Shown here: positions 9,229 to 18,015 of the stretch, in pieces | How positions within the stretch are numbered: the first letter of the stretch is position 1 | How the letters are laid out: each line of letters begins with the position of its first letter | Source: CAZICM01 sp964537685 | Lineage (GTDB): Bacteria > Myxococcota_A > Polyangia > Polyangiales > Polyangiaceae | Direction of reading: 5' to 3' | DNA: 64,000 nt | Assembly (NCBI GenBank): GCA_964537685.1 | Contig: CAZICM010000008.1 | Coordinates: forward strand, 62,001-126,000 | Made by a program: the position numbers and the translations under genes | Notes under the pieces: generated by a model | Told to the model about the DNA's origin: nothing | The model's input: the letters and a program-made list of their open reading frames with translations, nothing else | Database searches by the model: none

Positions 9229-9287
9229 CAAACCCGGACAAGCCCAAACACGCAGTTTGCTTGACGGCATCCATCAAGCTTTTCAAT

Positions 9288-11048
9288 ATGCGGACTTGTT
9301 CGCCTATGGCCGCACTGCGTTCGCCTGAGCTGTTCCGATTCGGGGCGATGGTCTTGGTATTTGTGACCAGCGGCTTGGGCATTTCTTATTTGCTGCTGCC
9401 GCCGCTGCTTAAAGAAGAGCCGGACAACAAGCCCAAACCGCCACCGGTCTTGCGCGTGGGCGGGACGGAAGTTCAAAAGACGGGCGATTTGGTGGCCAAT
9501 GCGCTCGATTTGGTGCGGCGTTATGCACAGGGCGAGCTTCGCATCAAGTTGCCCGATGGTTCGGTGCGCAAGATACGGCGAAGTATTTTGGGGGCGGAGA
9601 TCGATCGGGTGCGATTGGCGGCGTTTGTGCGTGAATCGCAGCAGGACGACAGCGCGCTCCGGCGCAATCACGCGAACAAGAGGCCGGGCGAGGCATTGGA
9701 TATTCCGCTGCCGATCAAGCTCGATACCGAGACGGCGACGGCCAAGCTCTTGGAGCTGAAAGGCGAGCTGGACGCGGCGGCGACGGATGCCTTTGTCGAT
9801 TTAAACGAACGCAAGCTACGGCCTGAAAAAATAGGTCATCGGCTGGACGTATACGCGACCTTGGCACGCATCGACGCCGCGCTTCGGGATGGGCAGGACG
9901 AAGTTGAAGCGGCGGTTGAAAAGATTATGCCCAAGCTTTCGGCATCGTCGCTGGGCAACGTAAAGTTCGATCAAGTGCTGGGTTATTTTGAGACGCGCTA
10001 CACGCAGGGCGCGAAGTCCAAAGATCGCACGTACAACCTAAGACAGGCGGCCTCGAAGCTGGACGGGGCGGTGGTGATGCCTGGGGAGATTTTTGACTTT
10101 AACGACGTGGTTGGACCTCGAGACGAGGCGCATGGGTATCGGGTCGCGCCGGTGATTGCGCAGGGCGAATTGGTGGACGGGCTTGGAGGCGGCACCTGCC
10201 AGATATCGGGCACGCTACACGGGGCGGTTTTTTTTGCGGGGCTCGAGGTGGTCGAGCGCTATCCGCATTCGCGGCCGAGCTACTACATCAAGCTTGGGCT
10301 GGACGCGACGGTGGTGTACCCGACCATTAATTTTAGGTTCCGGAACAATTTTGATTTTCCGATCGTGCTTCATGAAACGGTATCGAACGGGGTGGTGAGG
10401 GCGGAGATTTTAGGACCTGAGCGCAAGCTGACGGTGACGTATTTCCGGCGCATCGACGAAGTGATTCCGTTTGAGGAAGTGGAGCGGGAGACGCCGAAGT
10501 TGCCTGAGGGGACGAGGGTATTGGCGCAGCGCGGGATACCTGGATTCAAGACGATGAGCTCGAGGGTGGTGAGGGATGGGGCGTATGCGGTGAGGACGAA
10601 GTGGACGGACACATATCCGCCGACGATGCAGATTGTGAATGTGGGGACGGGGCCGAAGGATCTAGAGGCGAAGGGTGTGGACGACGCGCATCCCGAGTAT
10701 GTGGTGGATGCGTATTTGGTGGTGACGCAGGGGCCGGACATTCGGACGCCTGGAGTGACGGAGCCCGAGGCTGGAGGCGGGACAGTAGAGAGCCGGGAGC
10801 CCGGGAAGACGGGTGTTCGCGGGTGGACGGAGAAGATGGGGAGTTACCGTCCGAAGGAGGCCGAGGGCGAGGAGGCGGCGGCGCGTGCGGAGGGCGCGGA
10901 CGCGATGAGTAAGCCGGGTGCCGCGAAGGACAGCGCGAAGGAGAAAGAGGGGGAGAAGGTTAAAGAAGGCGATAAAGATTCGAAGGATGCGCGGGCCGAG
11001 AAGCCGAAGAAGAAAAAGAAGCGGAGGAAGAAGACGGAGGGGGGATGA
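9288..11048 (+). CDS. VanW-family cell-wall-associated protein
   Basis: About 586 residues from the ATG at 9288 (a second ATG at 9306 is also possible; the frame stays open upstream to 8808 but there overlaps the kinase gene). A membrane anchor at about residues 14-36 is followed by a region resembling the peptidoglycan-binding type-4 domain. Next is a clear VanW domain: LDGAVVMPGEIFDFNDVVGP, GLGGGTCQISGTLHGAVFFAGLE and the VYPTINFRFRNNFDFPI segment. The tail is Glu/Lys-rich and ends in a polylysine-like stretch. VanW was first seen in a vancomycin-resistance cluster, but its biochemical role is unknown; here no van genes are present. The protein is probably anchored in the inner membrane with its domains in the periplasm. 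Adjacency to the kinase hints at a wall-related signalling pair, which is inference. Confidence 0.88.
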   Translation: MRTCSPMAALRSPELFRFGAMVLVFVTSGLGISYLLLPPLLKEEPDNKPKPPPVLRVGGTEVQKTGDLVANALDLVRRYAQGELRIKLPDGSVRKIRRSILGAEIDRVRLAAFVRESQQDDSALRRNHANKRPGEALDIPLPIKLDTETATAKLLELKGELDAAATDAFVDLNERKLRPEKIGHRLDVYATLARIDAALRDGQDEVEAAVEKIMPKLSASSLGNVKFDQVLGYFETRYTQGAKSKDRTYNLRQAASKLDGAVVMPGEIFDFNDVVGPRDEAHGYRVAPVIAQGELVDGLGGGTCQISGTLHGAVFFAGLEVVERYPHSRPSYYIKLGLDATVVYPTINFRFRNNFDFPIVLHETVSNGVVRAEILGPERKLTVTYFRRIDEVIPFEEVERETPKLPEGTRVLAQRGIPGFKTMSSRVVRDGAYAVRTKWTDTYPPTMQIVNVGTGPKDLEAKGVDDAHPEYVVDAYLVVTQGPDIRTPGVTEPEAGGGTVESREPGKTGVRGWTEKMGSYRPKEAEGEEAAARAEGADAMSKPGAAKDSAKEKEGEKVKEGDKDSKDARAEKPKKKKKRRKKTEGG

Positions 11049-11123
11049 GGGGCTAGACACATATTTTTGTTTTGTGCAAGTGGTTTTGGATGGTTTGAGT
11101 TGGTGAGTGCCTGGGCGATTTGA

Positions 11124-12425
11124 ATGAAGCTGCGCGTTAAAAATCTAGGAATGATCCGGGATACCGAGATCGATATCCGGCCGCTGACGGTGATTATTGG
11201 GCCGAACAATACGAGCAAGACGTATTTAGCGTATTCGATTTATGGGATTTGGAAGGCTTTCCATTCCTTCAACATGGGCCGCAGCATTGCCCTTGAACAT
11301 GTTCAAATCGACGGAGATCTTGCTGAGATTTCACTTGGCACAGAGGACACAGGCGTATGCGACGATATGCTGGCCCACATCAGTGAAATAGTCGCTGAAT
11401 TCCCCAAAAAATTAGGAAAATTCTTTCAGGACACCAGCGGCAAGCTCTTTACACGCACCGAATTTTCATTAGATGCCTCTAGTGAAATCAAGCCTACCAC
11501 CCTAAGAGTGCTTAAACCTGACTGGGTACCCCTACCAGGACCTATAAACAAATCTTTTTATCGCTCCATTGGGATCACGCTGGCAGCTTGGTTTCCAAAA
11601 CCCCTTCTCTTTCCGGCAGAACGGAACGCATTTGTGATTACTTACAAGATGCTTTCCGCACGTCGATATCGTCTACTGAGGGATCGTCAGCGCGAGCGCG
11701 ACCCGGCACTAGGCGAACAAGAGGATTTACGGTATCCTGAACCCATTGAAGATTTTTTAGATTTTTTAAGCGATATCGAGCTTGAGCCGGAACCCGATCC
11801 AAAAAACCCAGATCGCAAGGCTTTTGGCCTTCTCGCAGACAAGATCGAAACCCACCTCCACGGTGGCCAGAAGCTCCGCTTTCAGTCCACCCGCCTAAGC
11901 GGCCGTGAACTAAAACTCGATATCGATAAACATCTAAGTATTGATCTCTACAACGCATCATCCTCCATCAAACAAATTGCACCCCTGCTTCTCTATCTAC
12001 GTTTCCGAGCAAAACCAGGCGATTTCTTGATTATCGATGAACCCGAGATGAACCTTCATCCCGAAACCCAAGCCCGGCTGCTCGAAGCCCTGGCTATGCT
12101 CGTCAATGCCGGTATCCGTATCTTGCTCACGACCCATAGCCCCTATTTTATGGATCATCTCAATAACTTGGTCGCGGGCGACCATTCCCGGCCCGCCGTC
12201 CTAAAAAAACAGGCAAAACACCTCTATATTCAGGACACCCAAGCGTTCCTCAAGATGGATCAAGTCAGCGCTTATGTCATGGATGGCGGCGACCTCCGAT
12301 CCCTCAAAGATCCCGATTATGGAATTCGCTGGGATACCTTGAGCAATGTATCAGGCGATATCCAGCAAAAATATTTTGCTATCCGGAAGGCCGAGCAATC
12401 CAGCCGTGGCAAAACCAAAGCCTAA
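11124..12425 (+). CDS. AAA/ABC-type ATPase of the AAA_15/AAA_21 (OLD-like) class, candidate defence ATPase
   Basis: 433 residues, starting MKLRVKNLGMIRDTEID, the usual opening of SMC/RecF-like ATPases. The P-loop is GPNNTSKT: Ser replaces the second Gly of the GxxxxGKT pattern, as happens in some relatives with NNTNKT-type loops. The C-terminal half has the Walker B DFLIIDEPEMNLHP and the switch LLTTHSPYFMDHL. No TOPRIM nuclease follows, unlike OLD or GajA. The next gene begins within the last 20 nt of this one and encodes a PD-(D/E)XK-like protein, so the two are probably translationally coupled and act together. This layout recalls ATPase-plus-nuclease phage defence modules such as Septu, but with a different nuclease class. 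Flanking genes are housekeeping ones. Confidence 0.8.
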   Translation: MKLRVKNLGMIRDTEIDIRPLTVIIGPNNTSKTYLAYSIYGIWKAFHSFNMGRSIALEHVQIDGDLAEISLGTEDTGVCDDMLAHISEIVAEFPKKLGKFFQDTSGKLFTRTEFSLDASSEIKPTTLRVLKPDWVPLPGPINKSFYRSIGITLAAWFPKPLLFPAERNAFVITYKMLSARRYRLLRDRQRERDPALGEQEDLRYPEPIEDFLDFLSDIELEPEPDPKNPDRKAFGLLADKIETHLHGGQKLRFQSTRLSGRELKLDIDKHLSIDLYNASSSIKQIAPLLLYLRFRAKPGDFLIIDEPEMNLHPETQARLLEALAMLVNAGIRILLTTHSPYFMDHLNNLVAGDHSRPAVLKKQAKHLYIQDTQAFLKMDQVSAYVMDGGDLRSLKDPDYGIRWDTLSNVSGDIQQKYFAIRKAEQSSRGKTKA

Positions 12426-13314
12426 ACAGATTAAGCCTGTTTCCAAAGGCTCTGAGTTGGCTGCCCTTCGGCCAGACTTCAATTTTGTCGAGAATCTTCT
12501 CGCCTTCTGCACTCATAAAAGCCGCTCCGTTCCCGAGGAAAGCGGTGTCCACTTTCATATCGATCCGGCTATCCAACAACAGGGCTTGTGCCTGCTCTTT
12601 CATATCGATCGCGAAAGGGACAAACTGATTACCGAAGGATTGCGCCCTGATTATATGGTGTTGTTCGCTACGCCCGAGCGCTGCATCTGCACCATCATCG
12701 AAATGAAGGGCCGTGACGAAAAAGCCTGCGAACATGCCATCGAACAAATCACGGCACTGCGCGATCGGCTTAGGACCGAATTTGCAGCGCATCTGCCAAG
12801 ACGTCTCGTTCAGCGCATTCGCTACCAAGGCATCCTGCTCGCGCCCACCAACTGCAACTTGCCGCTAAAACGCCTGGAAGATACGCGCAGAAACGGGCTG
12901 ACCATTTTTCCCATCCGCTTCTCTCATCAGGCCCAGCTTCGCGATTATGTCTGCAAACTCAATGCACTGGACCGAGATCGCTACGAGCATAAAAACGCTG
13001 AACGGCGCCCTCATCAGCCCGATTTTGATTGGCTTCACGAGCTGTTGATCTTCGGTGCGGTGAATGGGCGAAAGGATGACGTCTTCCGAAAATACCGCGC
13101 GCAATCTCATCACGAGCGCTCGGGCGTGTACCTCAACTACGAGCATCCGCAAAAGACGCCCAAAGGCTATGTGGCACTCAGTCTATGCGCCGAAAGCGAA
13201 GCCGTCGCCTTCTCCGATGGCTCGCTCCGAACTCACGCCGACAAAGCGCTGAGCTCACTCGGTTTCACCTTTCATTGTAACCTCTTCCAATCCATGGACA
13301 CCCAAAACCGCTAG
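12406..13314 (+). CDS. PD-(D/E)XK nuclease-like partner of the upstream ATPase
   Basis: About 302 residues from a GTG at 12406 (an ATG at 12346 in the same frame would overlap the ATPase gene by 80 nt; the GTG overlaps by 20). A basic N-terminus is followed by a region with the layout of a PD-(D/E)XK core: GLRPDYMVLF, then after 9 residues CTIIEMKGRD, giving the Asp and Glu-x-Lys expected of the active site. A helix (AIEQITALRDRLRTEF) comes next. The C-terminal 100 residues are not recognised. The stop is 2 nt before the convergent stop of the next gene. Tight coupling to an SMC-like ATPase suggests an ATP-gated nuclease. The fold assignment rests on motif spacing only. Confidence 0.6.
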   Translation: MAKPKPKQIKPVSKGSELAALRPDFNFVENLLAFCTHKSRSVPEESGVHFHIDPAIQQQGLCLLFHIDRERDKLITEGLRPDYMVLFATPERCICTIIEMKGRDEKACEHAIEQITALRDRLRTEFAAHLPRRLVQRIRYQGILLAPTNCNLPLKRLEDTRRNGLTIFPIRFSHQAQLRDYVCKLNALDRDRYEHKNAERRPHQPDFDWLHELLIFGAVNGRKDDVFRKYRAQSHHERSGVYLNYEHPQKTPKGYVALSLCAESEAVAFSDGSLRTHADKALSSLGFTFHCNLFQSMDTQNR

Positions 13315-13316
13315 GT

Positions 13317-13880
13317 TTATCTCCTCGCTCCTCCCCTCGCCTTCCTATACGGACTCTCCGCAACGCCTCCCGCCTTCTCCACCGAAAACCCATGCCCGCA
13401 TGCCCGGCAATGCCATCTCTTCTTCAATACAATCATGGGTAGTCCCAATAATATCAAAATGAAAAACTTCTGAATCGGGCTCCATTCAAAATAACAATAT
13501 CGCCTTCCGCATTCGGGACATCTCGGACCTTCTTCATGCGCCTCCGCTTCATCCCCATCCCAATCCGATCGATTTTCCTCTTCCCTCTCTTCTTGCTCCG
13601 CCAAGACCCGCGCCGCCTCGGCCTCTTCTAAAATCAACACCGCCTTCGCCCGATCCGCCTCCGCCACTTGAACCCGTATCCCCTGCACCGCTCCGATGTA
13701 ATGAGGATTCAAACTCAGCGTGTGTTCGTCCGGTAAGAGCGCCCGTATCCCGCCCGCCGAGAGCGTCGCCCGGCATAGTTGCGCGTCCAGCAAATGCCCA
13801 AAGGTCGCGACCGTCACATAGGTTCCCCGCCGCGCTCCGCCCACCGTCAAAACTTCGTCTTTTTTGCCGCGCGATTCCAT
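13317..13880 (-). CDS. DUF2007-like signalling domain protein with zinc ribbon
   Basis: 187 residues. The N-terminal 90 residues (VTVATFGHLLDAQLCRATLSAGGIRALLPDE...GIRVQVAEADRAKAVLILEEAE) match the pattern of the DUF2007 putative signal-transducing domain. An acidic linker follows (EEREEENRSDWDGDEAEAHEE). Then there is a split zinc-binding pair, CPECGRRYC and CRACG, bracketing one hydrophobic helix (about 132-152). It is likely a small membrane-associated regulator. It starts only 20 nt from the divergent coaBC start, so the two genes share a very short promoter region. Confidence 0.72.
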   Translation of the reverse strand: MESRGKKDEVLTVGGARRGTYVTVATFGHLLDAQLCRATLSAGGIRALLPDEHTLSLNPHYIGAVQGIRVQVAEADRAKAVLILEEAEAARVLAEQEEREEENRSDWDGDEAEAHEEGPRCPECGRRYCYFEWSPIQKFFILILLGLPMIVLKKRWHCRACGHGFSVEKAGGVAESPYRKARGGARR

Positions 13881-13900
13881 GCCAGCGTGATCGTCCCGCG

Positions 13901-15142
13901 ATGCAGGCTCATCCCCAATTACCCACCGTTGTGCTCGGCGTCTGCGGAAGCATCGCCGCTTATAAATCCGCTCTTCTAGCGCGTATCCTGCTGGCCGAGA
14001 AGCTGCGTGTGCTGCCGGTCATGACAGAAGCCGCTCAGCAATTTCTCGGGCCGATGACGCTGAGCGGTCTGTGTGGTCAGCCCGTGCGCTCGCAGATGTT
14101 CGATCCCAGTGTGCCCGGTGAGCTTCATGTCGAACTCGCCCGCGCCGCGCAGGCCATCGTGATCGCTCCCGCTACCGCCGATTGTCTCGCGCGCATCGCT
14201 CAAGGACGCGCAGACGATTTGCTTTCGGCGCTGGTGCTCTGCGCTTCTTGTCCGGTGATCGCCGCGCCCGCAATGCATCCAAGGATGTGGGAAAACCCAG
14301 CCACGCAGCGCAATGCCGAGCTTCTAAGGCGCGATGGACGGCTGACCTTGGTTGGACCTGTGTTCGGTGAAGTGGCCTCGGGTGAACAAGGCATAGGCCG
14401 CATGGCCGAACCCGATCGCATCGCCGCCGCCGTACTCGCCGCGCTTACGCCCAAGGATTTGGCGGGTATGCATGTTGTCGTCACGGCGGGAGGCACGGCC
14501 GAAGATCTCGATCCCGTTCGTTTTATCGGCAATCGATCGACAGGCAAAATGGGATTTTGCATCGCCGAGCGGGCGTCCATGCGGGGCGCGAACGTGACGC
14601 TGATCACCGGGCCTTCGCATCTTCCGACACCTCACGAGGTAACGCGCGTGGATGTGCGCAGCGCCTTGGATATGCAGCAGGCGCTCTCACGCGCAATGGG
14701 TTCGGAGACTTATAAAACCGATGCGCTGATCATGAGCGCGGCTGTCGCGGATTACAGGCCGGCCCAGTCGTTTGCCGAAAAACAAAAGCGCTCGGCCGAT
14801 TCAAAAACCCTTGAATTGGTGCCCAATCCCGATTTGATCGCGGCCATCGGAGAAGCCCGCAGGCAAGCGCGCGAAGCGGGTACAACACGGCTGCCCGTGC
14901 TGGTCGGCTTTGCCGTCGAAACAGGAAGCGATGCGCAGATCACCGCCGAAGCCCGCCGAAAACTCGCCGCAAAACAAGTCGATCTCATCGTCGCCAATCA
15001 TGCCGCGGATTCTTTTGGCCGCGACGATAACCGGGCCACTTTGGTCACGCAGGATCGGGCCGAACCTCTTTCTGTGATGTCCAAACGCGCGCTGGCCGAT
15101 CGGATTCTGGACCGGGTGGCCGCCCTTCACCGGCCATCATGA
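13901..15142 (+). CDS. coaBC: Bifunctional phosphopantothenoylcysteine decarboxylase / phosphopantothenate-cysteine ligase
   Basis: 413 residues; carries out two steps of coenzyme A synthesis. The N-terminal flavin-binding CoaC half runs to about 185 (GVCGSIAAYKS, PATADCLARIA, PAMHPRMWENPATQRN). The CoaB half starts at VVVTAGGTAEDLDPVRFIGN and keeps the GKMG motif and the Lys-rich C-terminal lobe (EKQKRS, FAVETG, VANHA). Unusual for the decarboxylase: the family motif PxMNxxMW reads PAMHPRMW, and the usual LACG motif reads VASG, so the catalytic Cys seen in E. coli Dfp is Ser here. Similar substitutions occur in some other lineages, so activity is not ruled out. The stop overlaps the next start by 4 nt (ATGA), indicating translational coupling. 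Confidence 0.94.
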   Translation: MQAHPQLPTVVLGVCGSIAAYKSALLARILLAEKLRVLPVMTEAAQQFLGPMTLSGLCGQPVRSQMFDPSVPGELHVELARAAQAIVIAPATADCLARIAQGRADDLLSALVLCASCPVIAAPAMHPRMWENPATQRNAELLRRDGRLTLVGPVFGEVASGEQGIGRMAEPDRIAAAVLAALTPKDLAGMHVVVTAGGTAEDLDPVRFIGNRSTGKMGFCIAERASMRGANVTLITGPSHLPTPHEVTRVDVRSALDMQQALSRAMGSETYKTDALIMSAAVADYRPAQSFAEKQKRSADSKTLELVPNPDLIAAIGEARRQAREAGTTRLPVLVGFAVETGSDAQITAEARRKLAAKQVDLIVANHAADSFGRDDNRATLVTQDRAEPLSVMSKRALADRILDRVAALHRPS

Positions 15143-15855
15143 GCGAGCCGCAAACCTCTGAAACAGCTCCGCAAAGATCCACGAAATGGCCGTGGATTAT
15201 CGCTCTTTTTGTCCCAATCGTATCGGCCGCTTCCGTCAGCTTTGCCTTTGCGCCCTCCAATGCAGGACACCGAAGCGCACTCATCCCGCTTGCGCTCAGC
15301 TATGCGCTTCTATCCGCGCTCGGCATCGAACGGCTGCGCCGCCGCGGAAAACTGGCCCAGCATCTCAAACCCCACCGGGGCGATCTCACCCTGGGCGCCC
15401 TCCTGGCTGCGCTGATCTACGGTCTCGCATCGGCCACAACGCTGTTCATATCCTCGCAAATGAAGCCTCAAACGGCTTGGATTATGCGCTTGTACCTGCA
15501 GCTCGGCGAACGGAGCGATGTGGATACGCTTTGGCTGGGCGCGGTTGTATTTGGTATCGCCGCGCTCGAAGAAATGAGCTTCCGGGGCCTGTTGATGGAT
15601 GCGCTCGCCGATGTGCTTTCGCCCGCGCGCGCCGTGATTGCGTGCGCCGTGCTGTTTGCGCTCGCGCACACACCGACTTTGTTCTTGCTGAGCGATCCTT
15701 ATGCAGGACCGAATCCGCTCTTGGTTGCGGCGGGATTTTTCTGTTCGCTTGTGTGGGGATTTTTGGTCTTGCGTTACAAACGGCTTACGCCGGCCTTGTT
15801 TTGTCACGCATTCTTTTCTTGGGCCGTCGTCGAATTCCCGATCTTCAGGCCCTAA
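15139..15855 (+). CDS. CPBP-family intramembrane metalloprotease
   Basis: 238 residues with about seven hydrophobic helices. The family signature is visible: EEMSFRG (the EExxxR motif), FALAHTP (FxxxH) and a last motif CHAFFSWAV. In the third motif the usual HxxxN/D has no Asn at the expected position. CPBP (Abi) proteins include Rce1-like CaaX proteases and bacteriocin self-immunity proteins. The ATG lies inside the coaBC stop (ATGA), so it should be translated with coaBC. Why a membrane protease is coupled to CoA synthesis is not clear. It ends 18 nt before the convergent stop of yebC. Confidence 0.87.
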   Translation: MSEPQTSETAPQRSTKWPWIIALFVPIVSAASVSFAFAPSNAGHRSALIPLALSYALLSALGIERLRRRGKLAQHLKPHRGDLTLGALLAALIYGLASATTLFISSQMKPQTAWIMRLYLQLGERSDVDTLWLGAVVFGIAALEEMSFRGLLMDALADVLSPARAVIACAVLFALAHTPTLFLLSDPYAGPNPLLVAAGFFCSLVWGFLVLRYKRLTPALFCHAFFSWAVVEFPIFRP

Positions 15856-15873
15856 TCACGGCCGCTCATTCCC

Positions 15874-16620
15874 TCATTCCATCGCGGCGAGATCTTCATC
15901 CGAAATATCGAAATCGCCGAAGACATTCTGTACATCGTCGTGATCGTCCAGCGTGTCGAAGAGGTTTAAACACACCTCGGCATCCCGGCCCGTAAGCAGC
16001 TTTTTGTTCTTGGGAACATAGCCCGGCGCACACGATTTCACGTTGATCTTCGCGTCTTCCAGCGCTTTGTTCACCGCATACAAAACACTCGGATCGCACA
16101 GCACTTGCCAGTCTTCACCCTGGTCGCTGTAGTCATCCGCGCCCGCGCCCACCGCGATCTCCATCAACTGATCCTCGGTCGCCGCGTCCTTCGGCAAAAG
16201 GATGATTCCCTTGCGATCGAAGGCCCACATCGCCGAACCGCCCGAGCTGAGCTGACCGTTGTTCTTTTCAAAAATCTTCCGGATCTCAGCCACCGTCCGA
16301 TTCTTGTTGTCGGTCATCACATCCAGCACAAACAGCGTGCCGCCGGGCCCAGTGCCTTCGTAGATGACCTCTTCGTAGGCCGCTCCCTCCAGCTCTCCCG
16401 TGCCTCGCTGAATCGCACGCTTGATGGTGTCGTTGGGCATCGCCTGCGCCCGCGCATCGGCCACCGCCTTGCGCAAACGGGGATTGCCCGAGGCATCGCC
16501 GCCGCCCATGCGCGCCGCGACGGTCACCTCTTTGATCAGCTTCGTAAACAGTTTCCCGCGCTTGGCGTCGATCGCGCCCTTCTTGCGCTTAATCGTGGCC
16601 CACTTGGAATGGCCGCTCAT
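15874..16620 (-). CDS. yebC: YebC/PmpR-family protein
   Basis: 248 residues, the normal length. It begins with the classic MSGHSKWATIKRKKGAIDAKRGKLFTK, and has NPRLRKAVADARAQAMPND, the YEGTGPGG turn and the KNNGQL/GSAMWAF region. Members of this family are cytoplasmic proteins described as transcription regulators and, in more recent work, as factors that help ribosomes through difficult sequences such as proline runs. The gene appears to be monocistronic, convergent with the CPBP gene and divergent from the TPR-PEGA gene. In many bacteria yebC lies next to ruvC; no ruvC is seen here. Confidence 0.96.
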   Translation of the reverse strand: MSGHSKWATIKRKKGAIDAKRGKLFTKLIKEVTVAARMGGGDASGNPRLRKAVADARAQAMPNDTIKRAIQRGTGELEGAAYEEVIYEGTGPGGTLFVLDVMTDNKNRTVAEIRKIFEKNNGQLSSGGSAMWAFDRKGIILLPKDAATEDQLMEIAVGAGADDYSDQGEDWQVLCDPSVLYAVNKALEDAKINVKSCAPGYVPKNKKLLTGRDAEVCLNLFDTLDDHDDVQNVFGDFDISDEDLAAME

Positions 16621-16787
16621 GCGTCTTGCTCCGTCCGTCCGTTAAAAATCCGCGGCACCCTAGTCATTTCGTGGCCCGGTGGCAACAGGTCCCCCGCCTT
16701 TGGTCTTTATTCACACGAAGCCGTGCTGTTATGCACCATCCTATGGACACCGAAATTGATCGATGGGATACAACTCCAATCATTGCC

Positions 16788-17978
16788 ATGGCTCGCATGC
16801 GCCGCATTCAATTTGGGACTCTGTCCACCCTCGCCTTTGCCCTAGCCCTGTGCGCGCACACCGATCTGGTGCTTGCACAGGGCAAAACCACGGGTTCTTC
16901 CGCTCCGGCGTCTTCGGCGAAGACAGCGCCCGCATCATCGGGCTCCGCGAAAACCGGCTCGGCCGCCCCTGCCGCTTCCGGTCCGGCAGCGCCTGCCGCA
17001 TCGCCTTCCGCGCCCGCACCGGCTGCTCCGGCCGAAGCAGAAAAGCCTACAGACAGCGCTGAAACGCTATTCCGCCGCGGCAACGACCTGGCCAAGAAAG
17101 ATCAATGGGCCGAGGCCGAACCTTTGTACCGCGAAGCGTGGAAGCTCAAGCAGTCCTACGACATTGCGGCCAATCTGGGTCTGGCGCTCTTTCAGCAGAA
17201 AAAATGGTCGGAATCGGCAACCTTTTTGGATTTCGCGCTGAAGAGCTTTCCCGCAAGCGGCAAGCCCGAAAACCGATCGCTCCTGGAAAACGCGCTGAAG
17301 ATCGTGAAGGACGAGATCGGCATGCTGAATATCGACATCAGCGTGAATGGCGCGAGCATCTCGATCGACGACAAACCGGCCGGCAATTCGCCGCTTCGCG
17401 ATCCGGTGTTTGTCGATCCGGGGCCGCATCAAATCAAAGTATCGCTGGACGAATACAAACCGGCCCTGAAGCAAATCAAAATCGACAAAGGCCAAAGCCA
17501 AAATATCAAAATCACGCTCGAGCCCAAGCCCAGGGAAAAACCCGTTGAACCGGCAGGTTTTAAGCCTGGGCCGATTTGGTTTATCGCGGGCGGAGCGGCG
17601 GCATTGGTTGGCCTTGGCCTGGGCGTTGGAATGACGCTGGCCGCCAATTCAAAGGCTTCTCACGCCGCCGACCTAAGAACCACCGTCGGATCTTCAAACG
17701 GCTGCAATCCGCCTTCCGCCGCAAACGCGGCCACATGTTCCGAGCTTAGCGACACGCTCGAAGGCAAAGACCTGTTCAGCAATATCGCGATGGGCGGCTT
17801 TATCGGCGGCGGGGTATTGGCGCTCGCGACGGGCGGGCTCTTTGGCTACATGATGCTAACGGCACCGAAAACGCCTTCAGATGAGACCCCGGTGCCCGCA
17901 AAGACCGGAGCCACGCTAACCGTTGCGCCTGTGATCGGCGGCACGTATCAGGGCGCCGCTGTAGTGGGAACATTTTAA
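16788..17978 (+). CDS. Secreted/anchored TPR and PEGA-domain protein
   Basis: 396 residues from the ATG at 16788, chosen because it gives a typical signal peptide (MARMRRIQFGTLSTLAFALAL ending near VLAQG); the frame is open back to 16626. An Ala/Pro/Ser linker (about 30-85) is followed by two TPR-like helical repeats (about 88-165, ETLFRRGNDLAKKDQWAEAE and IAANLGLALFQQKKWSES). Then there is a PEGA-type beta domain (about 185-255, SISIDDKPAGNSPL...DPGPHQIKVSLDEYKP). Two hydrophobic segments follow near 265-290 and 330-360. Such proteins are common in Polyangiales and probably sit in the envelope as scaffolds; the exact role is unknown. It is followed by a lipoprotein gene on the same strand after 37 nt. 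Confidence 0.78.
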   Translation: MARMRRIQFGTLSTLAFALALCAHTDLVLAQGKTTGSSAPASSAKTAPASSGSAKTGSAAPAASGPAAPAASPSAPAPAAPAEAEKPTDSAETLFRRGNDLAKKDQWAEAEPLYREAWKLKQSYDIAANLGLALFQQKKWSESATFLDFALKSFPASGKPENRSLLENALKIVKDEIGMLNIDISVNGASISIDDKPAGNSPLRDPVFVDPGPHQIKVSLDEYKPALKQIKIDKGQSQNIKITLEPKPREKPVEPAGFKPGPIWFIAGGAAALVGLGLGVGMTLAANSKASHAADLRTTVGSSNGCNPPSAANAATCSELSDTLEGKDLFSNIAMGGFIGGGVLALATGGLFGYMMLTAPKTPSDETPVPAKTGATLTVAPVIGGTYQGAAVVGTF

Positions 17979-18015
17979 TTTTAATTGCACACACAACCTT
18001 AGGGAGTGCGTCTGT

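Noticed and set aside
8808..9287. N-terminal extension of the VanW-domain gene
   Set aside because: It overlaps the kinase gene's conserved 3' part and has Arg/Gly/Ala-rich shadow composition; the anchor helix starts after 9288.
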